From NCBI RefSeq assembly GCF_018882405.1, contig NZ_JACVOO010000001.1:62001-126000 (forward strand): a stretch of DNA of 64,000 nucleotides. The letters run 5' to 3'. The position numbers and the translations under genes are program-made. The notes below the pieces were generated by a model. The model was not told the DNA's origin. It worked only from the letters and a program-made list of their open reading frames with translations, and did no database searches. Shown piece by piece: positions 12,440 to 21,434 of the stretch (position 1 is its first letter; each line of letters begins with the position of its first letter). This stretch comes from Polynucleobacter sp. 31A-FELB (GTDB lineage: Bacteria > Pseudomonadota > Gammaproteobacteria > Burkholderiales > Burkholderiaceae).

Positions 12440-12627
12440 TGGTCAACCAAGTTGCTCAAGAGGTTCCGGATAACAGCACGATTGATGATGTTCTATTGCT
12501 CATCGATGCAAAACCACCTTTTGCTGTTGCCATCAATTATGAATTCGTTCCCAAGACCAGACATGCAGAAGAAGTTTTGTGTGAAGGCGATGAGATGGAA
12601 GTCATTGCACCAGTTACCGGTGGGTAA
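12430..12627 (+). CDS. thiS: Sulfur carrier protein ThiS
   Basis: ThiS is a ubiquitin-fold protein whose C-terminal glycine carries sulfur as a thiocarboxylate for thiazole formation. The 65-residue protein ends in TGG, the essential Gly-Gly tail. The ATG at 12430 is preferred because MRIMVN aligns with the usual N-terminal strand; a second in-frame ATG at 12439 overlaps the thiO stop. The adenylating partner ThiF is not in this window, so another E1-like protein such as MoeB may act for it. Confidence 0.93.
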   Translation: MRIMVNQVAQEVPDNSTIDDVLLLIDAKPPFAVAINYEFVPKTRHAEEVLCEGDEMEVIAPVTGG

Positions 12628-12672
12628 CTCATCTACGAATCAATAAAATTAATACATAAGTAATCTATTTAC

Positions 12673-13491
12673 ATGACTGCCCCTTTGCCAAATCCTTTAA
12701 ATACTGCAGATCCCTTGGTTCTGTATGGAGAGACTTTTGCTAGCCGTTTGTTGCTAGGGACTTCGCGTTACCCTTCCCCACAAGTTTTAGAGAACGCTGT
12801 TAAGCAATCTAATCCTGGAATGATTACTGTCAGTTTGCGTAGGCAAGGCACTTCTACAGCAGAAGCGCACTCTGGATTTTGGGATCTCTTAAAGAAAATG
12901 GCTGTGCCGGTTTTACCAAATACCGCCGGTTGCCATAGCCCAAAAGAAGTGATTGCAACGGCGCAGATGGCGCGTGAGGTTTTTGAAACTAGCTGGATCA
13001 AGTTAGAGCTGATCGGCGATGACTATACGTTACAGCCAGATACATTGCGCCTAGTGTCTACCGCAGAAACTTTAATTAAAGATGGTTTTAAGGTTCTACC
13101 TTATTGCACAGAGGATCTTATCTTGTGCCAACGCTTAGTTGATGTGGGATGCCAAGCGGTCATGCCTTGGGCTGCGCCGATTGGAACAGGCCAAGGACCT
13201 TTAAATCCTTATGCATTAAAACTCTTGCGTGATCGCTTGAAAGTTCCACTGTTAGTAGATGCCGGCTTAGGCCTGCCATCGCATGCCTGTAGCGTCATGG
13301 AATGGGGTTTTGATGGCGTCTTACTCAATACTGCTGTTGCACTGGCTGATGACCCAGTGGCAATGGCTAAAGCATTTGCAATGTCTGTAGATGCCGGTCG
13401 CACTGCCTTCCTTTCTGGCGCTATGAAAGCCCAGCAATCCGCACAAGCTAGTACGCCATTAGTTGGCACGCCTTTTTGGCATCAAAGTTAA
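12673..13491 (+). CDS. thiG: Thiazole synthase
   Basis: ThiG condenses the glycine imine, deoxyxylulose phosphate and ThiS-borne sulfur into thiazole phosphate. The 272-residue TIM-barrel protein has the Schiff-base lysine (K110, in [11 protein letters not shown]) and the phosphate-binding GLGLPSHA and [12 protein letters not shown] segments near the C-terminus. It lies 45 bases after thiS and ends 11 bases before the preferred thiE start. Confidence 0.95.
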   Translation: MTAPLPNPLNTADPLVLYGETFASRLLLGTSRYPSPQVLENAVKQSNPGMITVSLRRQGTSTAEAHSGFWDLLKKMAVPVLPNTAGCHSPKEVIATAQMAREVFETSWIKLELIGDDYTLQPDTLRLVSTAETLIKDGFKVLPYCTEDLILCQRLVDVGCQAVMPWAAPIGTGQGPLNPYALKLLRDRLKVPLLVDAGLGLPSHACSVMEWGFDGVLLNTAVALADDPVAMAKAFAMSVDAGRTAFLSGAMKAQQSAQASTPLVGTPFWHQS

Positions 13492-13502
13492 ATAAGGCAC
13501 TG

Positions 13503-14429
13503 ATGAGCTTAGTTCGCGATCTTGCAGACCAAATTGTTGCAGCCCATAGCAAAGCGGATTTGTGCATTCCGATTCCAGAATTCAGTCTGGCATCGCCACC
13601 ACCATTAATTGATAACGAACATGCTGTCGATCATTACGAACTCGCCGGCATGGTTGCTGCAATCCAAATGGGCTTTATTGAATGTGATGCCAAAACCTTA
13701 GGTAAGGCCTGGTCTCGCATGGTTCACCAAGATGGTGGATTTAATCCCTTTAAGTGGCCATCTAGACCCGAGCATTTTGATTTGCTTCCCTGGACCCGCA
13801 ATATGAATCCCAATGCTTTTGCAGAGTGTCCAAAGCGCTTAGGTTTATATGCAGTGATGCCGGATGCTGATTGGGTAAAGCGCATGGTGGAAGCTGAAGT
13901 GCCGACCGTACAACTACGCCTCAAATCCGAGGATAAAAAGCTTATTCGCAAACAGATCGCGCAAGCTGTTGATGCAGTTCAAGGTAGTAAGACTTTGCTC
14001 TTTATTAATGATTATTGGCAAGATGCGATTGAGGCTGGCGCCTACGGAATCCACTTGGGACAAGAGGATTTAGAGACTGCAGATTTGGATGCCATTCGAG
14101 CTGAAGGCCTTCGACTTGGCTTAAGTACTCACGGATATGCAGAGATGGTTTATGCAGATCGCTTCTGCCCAAGCTATATCGCTATGGGCGCCGTCTTTCC
14201 AACCAATCTCAAAAAGATGGCCACAGCACCTCAGGGTTTAGGGCGTTTATATAAGTACGCTCAATTAATGAACCACTATCCATTAGTGGCGATTGGTGGC
14301 ATTGATGAAAGCAGCATTCATGCGGTGGCACAAAGTGGAGTTGGCTCAGTTGCTGTTGTCAGAGCAATTAATGGCGCTAGCGACCCCAAAGCAGCCGTGA
14401 AGCGGCTGCAAGAGTTGATGAAGACATGA
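13503..14429 (+). CDS. thiE: Thiamine phosphate synthase with N-terminal extension
   Basis: ThiE joins HMP-diphosphate and thiazole phosphate to give thiamine phosphate. The catalytic TIM barrel takes up about residues 105-308, with FINDYWQDAIEAGAYGIHLG, LGLSTHGYAE, IAMGAVFPT and VAIGGIDESS segments that match ThiE. In front of it is an extension of about 100 residues with no motif that I can name (it includes LPWTRNMNPNAFAECP). The start at ATG 13503 is chosen because AAGG lies five bases upstream; a TTG at 13476 in frame would overlap thiG. It is the last gene of the thi operon, with no hairpin terminator visible after it. Confidence 0.92.
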   Translation: MSLVRDLADQIVAAHSKADLCIPIPEFSLASPPPLIDNEHAVDHYELAGMVAAIQMGFIECDAKTLGKAWSRMVHQDGGFNPFKWPSRPEHFDLLPWTRNMNPNAFAECPKRLGLYAVMPDADWVKRMVEAEVPTVQLRLKSEDKKLIRKQIAQAVDAVQGSKTLLFINDYWQDAIEAGAYGIHLGQEDLETADLDAIRAEGLRLGLSTHGYAEMVYADRFCPSYIAMGAVFPTNLKKMATAPQGLGRLYKYAQLMNHYPLVAIGGIDESSIHAVAQSGVGSVAVVRAINGASDPKAAVKRLQELMKT

Positions 14430-14462
14430 GACATAAGAGATGAGACTTAAGACCTAAGACAA
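14425..14462. repeat. Short degenerate purine-rich repeats after thiE
   Basis: The gap between the convergent thiE and thiD genes has several imperfect copies of an 8-11 base unit built on GAGAC and TAAGAC. No hairpin is formed. It is probably slippage-derived sequence. Confidence 0.3.
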
Positions 14463-14468
14463 AAAAAC

Positions 14469-15353
14469 TCAATACTTACCCTCTTCTTCTGGCAATGCCG
14501 TTTTATAGAAATCATGCATGTGCCACAAGGGTCCGGGGCCCTCACCAATACTTAAGAAGCGCCCTGCCTCAAGCCCTGCCTCAACATAAGAAATTGCTTT
14601 AGCAACTGCATGAGAAAGATCATGACCATCTGCTAAATACGTTGCAATGGCGGATGCTAATGAGCAACCGGTGCCATGGGTATTGGCTGTATTGACGCGG
14701 TAATGCTTGAACTCTTTTGATTGAATTACTTCAAGACCATCTTCCATGGTTCGCCACATCAGAAAATCAGTCAGCTGAGTATGGGTGGTATCGAGATGAC
14801 CACCTTTGATCAAGACCGCTTGCGGGCCCATGTCGAGCAACTCTTCTGCAGCCAACTTGAAATCCTCAGGGCCAGTTAATTCTCGGCCCAATAGCAAGGA
14901 GGCCTCCTCGAGATTAGGGGTTACTAAAGTCGCCATCGGAAACAACTCTTTAATAATGGCTTGGGCAGTATCGTCACCTCCAAGGCTGGCGCCTGAGGTA
15001 GCTCTTAATACAGGGTCAAGAACAATTCTTTTGGCCCCATGGCGCTTGAGGGCTGATGCCACGGTACGGACGATTTCTGGGCTGGCCAACATGCCAATTT
15101 TGACGATATCCACCCCAATATCCAAAAATACGGCATCGATCTGAGCCTCAACCACATCAAGGTCTATATCCTGAATACGGCTAACCCCCAAAGTGTTCTG
15201 GGCAGTAATGGCAGTGATGACCGACATCCCATATCCGCCTAGGGCCGTAATGACTTTGAGGTCAGCCTGAATGCCCGCGCCACCGCCACTATCGGACCCG
15301 GCGATGGTCAATACTTTAGGGATCTGTACAGAACTTGGAGTAGATGATTTCAT
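14469..15353 (-). CDS. thiD: Hydroxymethylpyrimidine (phosphate) kinase
   Basis: ThiD phosphorylates HMP and HMP-phosphate to HMP-diphosphate, the substrate of ThiE. The 294-residue ribokinase-fold protein has the N-terminal VLTIAGSDSGGGAGIQADLK signature, the MLASPEIV segment, and the C-terminal anion hole and base motif (NTHGTGCSLASAIA). It stands tail to tail with thiE and is not under the TPP riboswitch. Its start lies next to the extended -10 element of the tRNA-Asn promoter that reads the other way, so its own promoter must lie close to or inside that tRNA region. Confidence 0.95.
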   Translation of the reverse strand: MKSSTPSSVQIPKVLTIAGSDSGGGAGIQADLKVITALGGYGMSVITAITAQNTLGVSRIQDIDLDVVEAQIDAVFLDIGVDIVKIGMLASPEIVRTVASALKRHGAKRIVLDPVLRATSGASLGGDDTAQAIIKELFPMATLVTPNLEEASLLLGRELTGPEDFKLAAEELLDMGPQAVLIKGGHLDTTHTQLTDFLMWRTMEDGLEVIQSKEFKHYRVNTANTHGTGCSLASAIATYLADGHDLSHAVAKAISYVEAGLEAGRFLSIGEGPGPLWHMHDFYKTALPEEEGKY

Positions 15354-15364
15354 CTTGCTATAAT
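15335..15364 (+). promoter_or_regulatory. Promoter of tRNA-Asn
   Basis: A perfect TATAAT (15359-15364) preceded by TGC gives an extended -10, and TTGGAG (15335-15340) sits 18 bases upstream as a -35. The -10 ends ten bases before the tRNA. The -35 lies inside the first codons of thiD on the other strand. Confidence 0.75.
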
Positions 15365-15374
15365 ATCGGCTTAT

Positions 15375-15450
15375 TCCTCGATAGCTCAGTTGGTAGAGCG
15401 CCGGACTGTTAATCCGTAGGTCCCTGGTTCGAGCCCAGGTCGAGGAGCCA
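15375..15450 (+). tRNA. tRNA-Asn (anticodon GTT)
   Basis: This is a 76-nt cloverleaf with encoded CCA. The acceptor stem pairs TCCTCGA with TCGAGGA, the discriminator is G, the anticodon loop CTGTTAA has GTT, and the T arm is CCTGG-TTCGAGC-CCAGG. Confidence 0.96.
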
Positions 15451-15460
15451 AATACAAGAA

Positions 15461-15485
15461 AACCACCTTTTTAGGTGGTTTTTCT
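15461..15485. terminator. Bidirectional intrinsic terminator
   Basis: An 8-bp stem (AACCACCT with AGGTGGTT, loop TTTT) is followed by a T run on the plus strand and preceded by A-rich sequence. It ends the tRNA-Asn transcript and can also end the convergent gene at 15513-16097. Confidence 0.85.
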
Positions 15486-15512
15486 TTTGCAATCCGCGTG
15501 AAGTGATTGGAC

Positions 15513-16097
15513 TTAGATCAATCCCTTCTTTCTTAGATTAGCCAGGCGGTTGTTTAAGGTCTTGATAGTGAGGAGATTAAGCTTGTCTCCCTCAGCCCAG
15601 TTACTGCCTTTCCACTCAATACCTTCTGGTGTGACATTGGCAAATGGCTCTTTACCCTCTTTTGCGTAGCCTTCCAAAATAGCAATGAGTGCAGGACGAT
15701 CATCGGATCCACCAGCATCTTTAATGGCATCTAAGATTGGCTTAGTAATCGTATCGGCATATGTCACCTTGGAATCTGGATGTTTAGCTGCTGCCGGCTC
15801 TTCAAAGATGTAGTCATGCGGCCACTCAAATACGTTTCTAGCTGAATTCTTGACCGACTCTGGACTTACGGCTCCGCCTGCAGGATTTTTTGGATCCGTT
15901 GGTAAATTGAGCTCTGTAATCCAAGCTTCGAATTCTGCGATGCGGGCATAGCGCTTTTCCTCGCTATCGCGCTTTTGCTCTTCTTGTGACAGCAATAATG
16001 TGACCCAGGCCCAAGCGATATCTTTGGGTATCGCAAACTCTTGCGCCAGAATGCCGCTCGCTTTTTTGAGGATTGGCTTGGATGTGAGTTTTGTCAT
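15513..16097 (-). CDS. Unrecognised 194-residue soluble protein
   Basis: I do not recognise this protein. It has no signal peptide or membrane span and is charged. The central part (about residues 37-60) is rich in Glu, Lys and Arg and looks helical. The end (NLLTIKTLNNRLANLRKKGLI) resembles a small helical DNA- or protein-binding tail but matches no motif I can name. It stands alone between a tRNA-Asn gene and trhP, a place where acquired genes often sit. Base composition is not obviously unlike its neighbours. It shares the terminator at 15461-15485. The AGAAAG upstream of its ATG is a modest ribosome binding site. Confidence 0.65.
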   Translation of the reverse strand: MTKLTSKPILKKASGILAQEFAIPKDIAWAWVTLLLSQEEQKRDSEEKRYARIAEFEAWITELNLPTDPKNPAGGAVSPESVKNSARNVFEWPHDYIFEEPAAAKHPDSKVTYADTITKPILDAIKDAGGSDDRPALIAILEGYAKEGKEPFANVTPEGIEWKGSNWAEGDKLNLLTIKTLNNRLANLRKKGLI

Positions 16098-16321
16098 TGC
16101 GTTCTTTCTGATTCTTTAATAAATGCCTTCAATTTCGGGTGGACAGCTCAAGGGGAAGGCTCCCTGTTCATTGTTGCAATGCTGGCCACAGACCCCGTAG
16201 GATACTCTGCATAGGGGGTTATTTAGCTGGAATGATGAGATAAACACATGCCTATTGGCCTCCAGGGCTTGGTGTTGCTGCAAATCAAGCAAGAATGCCT
16301 GTATTCACTAAAATAGCCCCC
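16098..16321. other. Intergenic region without a supported gene
   Basis: These 224 bases lie between two divergent genes and must carry both promoters. I see no clear -35/-10 pair. A frame of about 22 codons from ATG 16248 is too short and too poorly supported to call. Confidence 0.3.
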
Positions 16322-17629
16322 ATGACCAAGATTCCAGAACTTCTAGCCCCTGCCGGCAGCCTCTCTATGCTGCGCACTGCCTTTGACTTTGGCGCTGATG
16401 CCATTTATGCGGGGCAGCCACGTTATTCACTCCGAGTACGCAATAACGACTTCGGAAAAATGGAAACGCTCAAAGAAGGTATTGATACCGCCCATGCTTT
16501 AGGCAAAAAGTTTTATCTGGTTTCTAACTTACTTCCTCATGGCGGTAAGACGCGCACCTACATTAAAGACATGGATCCTGTAGTTGCATTAAAGCCCGAT
16601 GCCATGATCATGTCGGATCCAGGTCTCATCATGATGGCCAGAGAAGCATGGCCAGATATGCCCATTCATTTATCGGTTCAGGCTAATACCGTCAATGGAG
16701 CTTCTGCGAAGTTCTGGCGCTCCGTTGGCATTAGTCGAGTCATCTTGTCACGCGAGCTTTCTTTTGATGAAATCGAAGAAGTTCGTCAGGACTGCCCAGA
16801 AATGGAATTGGAAGTATTTGTTCACGGCGCTTTGTGTATTGCCTATTCTGGTCGCTGCTTACTCTCTGGTTATATGTCGCATCGTGACTCCAATCAAGGT
16901 GCTTGCACCAACGCTTGCCGCTGGGATTACAAGGTCAAGCCAGGGCAACAAAATACCAGTGGTGATGTCGTTCTCCTCCAGGAGGCGCGTCGTCCAGATG
17001 ATTTGATGCCAATGGAAGAAGATGAGCATGGCACTTACATCATGAACTCCAAGGATTTGCGCGCGATTGAGCATATTGAACGCTTGACGAAGATGGGCGT
17101 GGATTCATTCAAGATTGAGGGGCGCACCAAATCGCCTTATTACGTTTCTCGTACTGTACAAGCCTACCGAGCAGCAATCAATGACGCTGTAGCAGGTAGA
17201 CCATTTAATACCGCTTTATTAGGTCAACTAGAAGGCTTGGCTAACCGAGGTTACACCGATGGCTTCTATGAGCGCCACCACGATAAAGAGTATCAACTCT
17301 ATATGCGCGGCCACTCCTTATCAGGGCGCAGCTTGTATGTAGGCGAGACTCTGGATGTCGATTCTGCTTCGGGCCGCGTCAAGGTTGATGTTAAGAACCG
17401 CTTTTCCGTTGGTGACAAATTAGAGATCATTGAGCCTAACGGCAATACTGATGTTGTCTTGTCTGAAATGTGGAATATGAGTGGCGAATCAATAGATGTT
17501 GCGCCTGGTTCAGGTCACTTTGTTTGGCTAAAAATTCCGATGACCAGCAAGCACGCCTTTATTGCACGCTATACACAGGAGCCTGCTCCAGTGGAAACTG
17601 CAGGCTCTTGCGCCACTTGCGGCGAGTAA
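16322..17629 (+). CDS. trhP: tRNA hydroxylation protein TrhP (peptidase U32 family, YegQ-like)
   Basis: TrhP works with iron-sulfur and prephenate-dependent factors to hydroxylate U34 of some tRNAs. The protein follows E. coli YegQ almost from end to end: PELLAPAGS, DAIYAGQPRYSLRVRNN, MPIHLSVQAN and VILSREL. The four conserved cysteines of the family's metal/cluster site are in LCIAYSGRCLLSGY and GACTNACRW. The ATG at 16322 is chosen because MTKIPELLAPAG aligns with the start of YegQ; an in-frame ATG at 16295 would add nine residues. An odd feature is the extra C-terminal SCATCGE tail with a CxxC pair. The old label 'protease' is probably wrong for this branch. Confidence 0.9.
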   Translation: MTKIPELLAPAGSLSMLRTAFDFGADAIYAGQPRYSLRVRNNDFGKMETLKEGIDTAHALGKKFYLVSNLLPHGGKTRTYIKDMDPVVALKPDAMIMSDPGLIMMAREAWPDMPIHLSVQANTVNGASAKFWRSVGISRVILSRELSFDEIEEVRQDCPEMELEVFVHGALCIAYSGRCLLSGYMSHRDSNQGACTNACRWDYKVKPGQQNTSGDVVLLQEARRPDDLMPMEEDEHGTYIMNSKDLRAIEHIERLTKMGVDSFKIEGRTKSPYYVSRTVQAYRAAINDAVAGRPFNTALLGQLEGLANRGYTDGFYERHHDKEYQLYMRGHSLSGRSLYVGETLDVDSASGRVKVDVKNRFSVGDKLEIIEPNGNTDVVLSEMWNMSGESIDVAPGSGHFVWLKIPMTSKHAFIARYTQEPAPVETAGSCATCGE

Positions 17630-17661
17630 TCGCCCCACTTTTCTCTGATTGATTATTTTTA

Positions 17662-18189
17662 ATGACAAACAATACCGTTAGCCAACCTAACCATCACAGC
17701 TTAATAGATAAGCTTAAAGAGGAGGCTAAAAAGGCTTTTGCCCTGACCCTTTATCTCGGCACTTGGTTCTGTGCAATTACATTTTTTGCCGCTACCGCTC
17801 TTGAGGAGCGCCCGATCCCGCTATCTATTTTTGGTTTTGCAATCATCAAGGCGGGTATTGCAGCTAAATTTATGTTGATTGCTCAGGCTGCTTATCCAAT
17901 CAAAGTTAACAAAGAACATGGGATTGTTAATTCACTAATATTTGAATCCATTGTTTATTTAGCTTTCGTTCTAGCTTTGAACTTCCTTGAGGCTGGAGTC
18001 GATGGATTAATTCATGGCAAAGAATTCATCCATTCTATGGCAGCCTTTGGCAATGGTGAGCCCATCAGAATTTTTGCAATGGCTATCCTCTATTGGCTTA
18101 TTGTTTGGCCTTACTTAATCTTCATGGGCGTCAACCAAGCAATAGGCAATACAGCCACACTGGCAATTCTTTTTGGCTCGAAAAAATAA
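17662..18189 (+). CDS. Integral membrane protein, four predicted spans
   Basis: I do not recognise a named family. The 175-residue protein has a short polar N-terminus and four hydrophobic segments at about residues 27-47, 54-78, 90-110 and 130-155. Several acidic and basic residues fall in or near the spans (for example LEAGVDGLIHGKEFIHSM). It starts 32 bases after trhP, and its stop abuts the start of the outer-membrane protein gene, so those two are probably coupled and may form an envelope pair. Function unknown. Confidence 0.7.
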   Translation: MTNNTVSQPNHHSLIDKLKEEAKKAFALTLYLGTWFCAITFFAATALEERPIPLSIFGFAIIKAGIAAKFMLIAQAAYPIKVNKEHGIVNSLIFESIVYLAFVLALNFLEAGVDGLIHGKEFIHSMAAFGNGEPIRIFAMAILYWLIVWPYLIFMGVNQAIGNTATLAILFGSKK

Positions 18190-19071
18190 TTGTTTTACTC
18201 GTATTGCGTGAGAATTTTTTGGCTATGCCTATTGGTATTTACTTATCAGCAGGCTCAAGCTCAAGAAATTGAAGCCCGTGCATATTCCAATGCGCCAATT
18301 GGCATCAATTTTGTTACAGGCGGTATTGCACAGGCCAAAAGTGGTTCTTATACACTGACTACTGAAGCGGTAAATCTAACTCGCATCATCGACGTCTTTG
18401 GGCAGTCTGGCCGAATCAGCCTCTTGGTTCCGTACGCTCAACTCTCTGGGACAGGCACTCTTGGCCCTCAAAATATAAACGCATCTGCTGAAGGATTATC
18501 TGATCCTGTTGTGAAAGTCTCAGCCAATCTTTATGGAGCACCAGCACTCTCCTTAGATGAATTTAAAAGTTATCAACAAGATCTTATTATCGGCACCAGC
18601 CTAGCCACATCTATTCCATGGGGTAAGTACAACAGCGAACAAATGCTCAATGTAGGCGCTAATCGCTCGCTGATTCAACCTGCTATCGGAGCATCGCAAG
18701 CAATTGGTCCATGGCGCTTGGAATTAGCGGGTATGGCTACGATCTATACAAGTAACACCAGCTTTCTGGGAAGCAATACGCTCTCCCAAAATCCGATATA
18801 TTCATCTGAAGCCCACGTCATTTATTACTTTCAAAACATGGCCTATATATCTGCTGATGCCACCTACTTTACTGGCGGTCAAAAATATGTCAATGGCACA
18901 GCAATCACTGGTTCACAAGAAAACTGGCGCTTTGGAAGCACTATGTCTTATCCCATCAATAAGCACAATTCAATCCGCCTAACTGGCAGCAAGGGTGTTT
19001 ATTCCAATACCAATACTGACTACACTGCACTGGGACTCTCTTGGCAATATCGCTGGGGTGGCGGACTGTAG
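18190..19071 (+). CDS. Outer-membrane protein, phenol_MetA_deg (SphA-like) type
   Basis: The protein of about 293 residues begins with a secretion signal (hydrophobic core IFWLCLLVFTY, likely cut after AQA). The rest is made of alternating polar and hydrophobic strands, with the ITGSQENWRFGSTMSYPIN and GLSWQYRW segments seen in proteins of the 'MetA-pathway of phenol degradation' outer-membrane family, which are thought to be porin-like. The reading frame starts with TTG directly after the previous stop (TAATTG). A GTG at 18208 is an alternative start that leaves the signal peptide intact. A role in uptake of a small hydrophobic or aromatic compound is only inferred. Confidence 0.7.
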   Translation: MFYSYCVRIFWLCLLVFTYQQAQAQEIEARAYSNAPIGINFVTGGIAQAKSGSYTLTTEAVNLTRIIDVFGQSGRISLLVPYAQLSGTGTLGPQNINASAEGLSDPVVKVSANLYGAPALSLDEFKSYQQDLIIGTSLATSIPWGKYNSEQMLNVGANRSLIQPAIGASQAIGPWRLELAGMATIYTSNTSFLGSNTLSQNPIYSSEAHVIYYFQNMAYISADATYFTGGQKYVNGTAITGSQENWRFGSTMSYPINKHNSIRLTGSKGVYSNTNTDYTALGLSWQYRWGGGL

Positions 19072-19135
19072 GTAAATAAGGTCTTGAATCGCTACAATGA
19101 TACAAAAGAACACTTAAAAGAGATGTGAGACATTC

Positions 19136-20878
19136 ATGAGCAATAAACCAAAAGATCCTGCAGAGAGCGGTTTACGCAAAGGCTTGACTAGCTATGGCGA
19201 TAAAGGATTTTCTCTATTCTTGCGCAAAGCTTTTATTAAGGGTGCCGGCTATACCAATAGTGCATTAGATCGCCCTGTTATTGGCATCATTAATACTGGT
19301 AGCGCATATAACCCTTGTCACGGCAATATGCCGCAACTGCTTGAAGCAGTAAAACGTGGCGTTATGTTAGCTGGTGGTTTGCCAATGGAATTTCCAACAA
19401 TCTCCATTCATGAAAGTTTTGCTGCGCCAACCAGTATGTATTTGCGTAATTTGATGTCAATGGACACCGAAGAAATGTTACGCGCACAGCCTATGGATGC
19501 TGTTGTCATGATTGGTGGTTGCGATAAAACTGTACCCGCACAAATGATGGGGGCCGCTTCCGCAGGACTGCCAGCAATCCAACTTATTACAGGATCCATG
19601 TTGACTGGCTCACATCGTAGTGAACGCGTAGGTGCTTGTACTGATTGCCGCCGTTATTGGGGCAAGTTCCGCGCTGGTGAAATTGATGAAGTAGAAAAAG
19701 ATGAAGTGAATGATCAGCTTGTTGCCAGCGTAGGCACATGCTCTGTTATGGGTACCGCCAGCACTATGGCTTGCATATCTGAAGCGCTTGGCATGACTGT
19801 GTCAGGTGGCGCCACTCCTCCCGCCGTTACGGCCGATCGTATCCGCGTTGCTGAAGAAACTGGAACTTGCGCGGTGAAGATGGCAAAAGAAGGTTTAACC
19901 ATAGACAAAGTGCTCACTGCAGATGCTTTTGAAAATGCTATGCGCGTATTGCTAGCGATTGGCGGATCAACGAACGGCATTGTTCACCTCGCCGCTATTG
20001 CCGGACGCATGGGGTTGGAGATCGACTTAGATGCTCTCGATAAGATGGGCGACGAGACTCCGGTTCTAGTTAATTTAAAGCCTTCTGGCGATCATTACAT
20101 GGAGAATTTCCATGACGCAGGCGGCATGACTACCCTGCTACGCGAACTTAAGCCTTTACTAAAGCTAAATACCATGACCGTATCGGGTAGAACATTAGGT
20201 GAAGAGATTGATGCTGCGCCGCCGAGCTTTAAACAAGATGTCGTTCGCCCTTTTGATAAGCCTATCTATCCACGTGGCAGCATTGCCGTATTGCACGGCA
20301 ACCTTGCTCCTGGTGGCGCGATTATTAAACAGTCAGCGGCTAATGAAAAACTGATGGAGCATGAAGGTCGAGCCGTAGTATTTGAGGATGCCGCTGATTT
20401 AGCTAACCGCATTGATAGTCCAGAATTAGATGTCACGGCTGAAGATATTTTAGTGCTCAAGAATATTGGGCCAAAAGGTGCTCCTGGTATGCCTGAGGCT
20501 GGTTATATTCCGATCCCAATGAAATTGGCACGTGCAGGCGTGAAAGACATCGTACGTATTTCTGATGGACGTATGAGCGGCACCGCCTTTGGCACAATTG
20601 TGCTGCACGTTACTCCTGAATCTGCAATTGGCGGACCTTTAGCTCAAGTACGCAATGGCGATCACATTCGCTTAAGCGTTAAAAATCGTGAGATAAGCCT
20701 TTTAATTTCCGATGAAGAATTAGCTCAGCGCATGAAAGATAACCCCATCACCTCACCAACAGCTGAGCGTGGATATAAAAAGCTCTTTTTGGATACCGTT
20801 ACTCAAGCAGACCAAGGTGTCGACTTTGATTTCTTGAGGGCAGCCAAGATGGTTGGCAAGACTCCTTGGTCAAAGTAA
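19136..20878 (+). CDS. IlvD/Edd family dehydratase
   Basis: Enzymes of this family remove water from sugar acids or from dihydroxy acids of branched-chain amino acid synthesis, using an iron-sulfur cluster. The 580-residue protein has the three family cluster cysteines C61 (NPCHGN), C129 (GGCDKT) and C202 (GTCSVMGTAST), and a C-terminal ISDGRMSGTAFGT motif. The N-terminal SGLRKGLTSYGD start is more like the sugar-acid (for example L-arabinonate) branch than classical IlvD, so substrate is open. It stands 65 bases after the outer-membrane protein gene, with a TACAAT hexamer at 19093-19098 as a possible -10, and is followed 12 bases later by a DUF4442 gene. Confidence 0.88.
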   Translation: MSNKPKDPAESGLRKGLTSYGDKGFSLFLRKAFIKGAGYTNSALDRPVIGIINTGSAYNPCHGNMPQLLEAVKRGVMLAGGLPMEFPTISIHESFAAPTSMYLRNLMSMDTEEMLRAQPMDAVVMIGGCDKTVPAQMMGAASAGLPAIQLITGSMLTGSHRSERVGACTDCRRYWGKFRAGEIDEVEKDEVNDQLVASVGTCSVMGTASTMACISEALGMTVSGGATPPAVTADRIRVAEETGTCAVKMAKEGLTIDKVLTADAFENAMRVLLAIGGSTNGIVHLAAIAGRMGLEIDLDALDKMGDETPVLVNLKPSGDHYMENFHDAGGMTTLLRELKPLLKLNTMTVSGRTLGEEIDAAPPSFKQDVVRPFDKPIYPRGSIAVLHGNLAPGGAIIKQSAANEKLMEHEGRAVVFEDAADLANRIDSPELDVTAEDILVLKNIGPKGAPGMPEAGYIPIPMKLARAGVKDIVRISDGRMSGTAFGTIVLHVTPESAIGGPLAQVRNGDHIRLSVKNREISLLISDEELAQRMKDNPITSPTAERGYKKLFLDTVTQADQGVDFDFLRAAKMVGKTPWSK

Positions 20879-20890
20879 GGTTTAAAAGCC

Positions 20891-21346
20891 ATGATGAATG
20901 CAAACCTCTTGCGTAAGGGAATGAATATATGGCCCCCATTCTTGGGTGCGGGCATTACCGTGGAAAGTATTGCTAAAGATTTTCGTCACGCCAAAGTTCG
21001 CTTAAAGCATGGTCTTTTAAATCGCAACATCCTAGGGGTTCACTTTGGCGGAAGCCTATTTGCAATGACTGACCCCTTCTTCATGATGATGGTGTCTCAA
21101 AATATTGGTAAAGGCTACATTGTTTGGGATCAAGCAGCAAAAATTGAGTTCCTTAAGCCTGGTAAGGGTCCTGTGCATGCCTCCTTTGAGCTTACTCAAT
21201 CTCAAATTGACGAGATTATTAACGCCGCCGAGTCTGGCAATAAAGTCCTGAGGGATTTTGTCGTCGATGTGAAAGACCGAGAAGAAGATGTCGTTGCGCG
21301 CATTACCAAGACACTCTACATACGTAAGAAGATTAAGAAAAGCTAG
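20891..21346 (+). CDS. DUF4442 hotdog-fold protein
   Basis: The 151-residue protein matches the DUF4442 group of hotdog-fold, thioesterase-like proteins: GAGITVESIAKDFRHAKVRL in the N-terminal third, a GVHFGGSLFAMTDPFFMMM helix, and a charged basic C-terminus. Family members are suspected acyl-CoA thioesterases, but no activity can be deduced here. It is 12 bases after the dehydratase and probably shares its transcript. It is convergent with plsC, whose original stop would have been at 21374, only 28 bases away. Confidence 0.8.
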   Translation: MMNANLLRKGMNIWPPFLGAGITVESIAKDFRHAKVRLKHGLLNRNILGVHFGGSLFAMTDPFFMMMVSQNIGKGYIVWDQAAKIEFLKPGKGPVHASFELTQSQIDEIINAAESGNKVLRDFVVDVKDREEDVVARITKTLYIRKKIKKS

Positions 21347-21434
21347 GTATATTTTTAGATTTTTGTTGCTTATTTAATTGCTATAAGCAGGCGCATCAAG
21401 TCTGCGTGACCTATCTGATTTTATCGGACCAATT

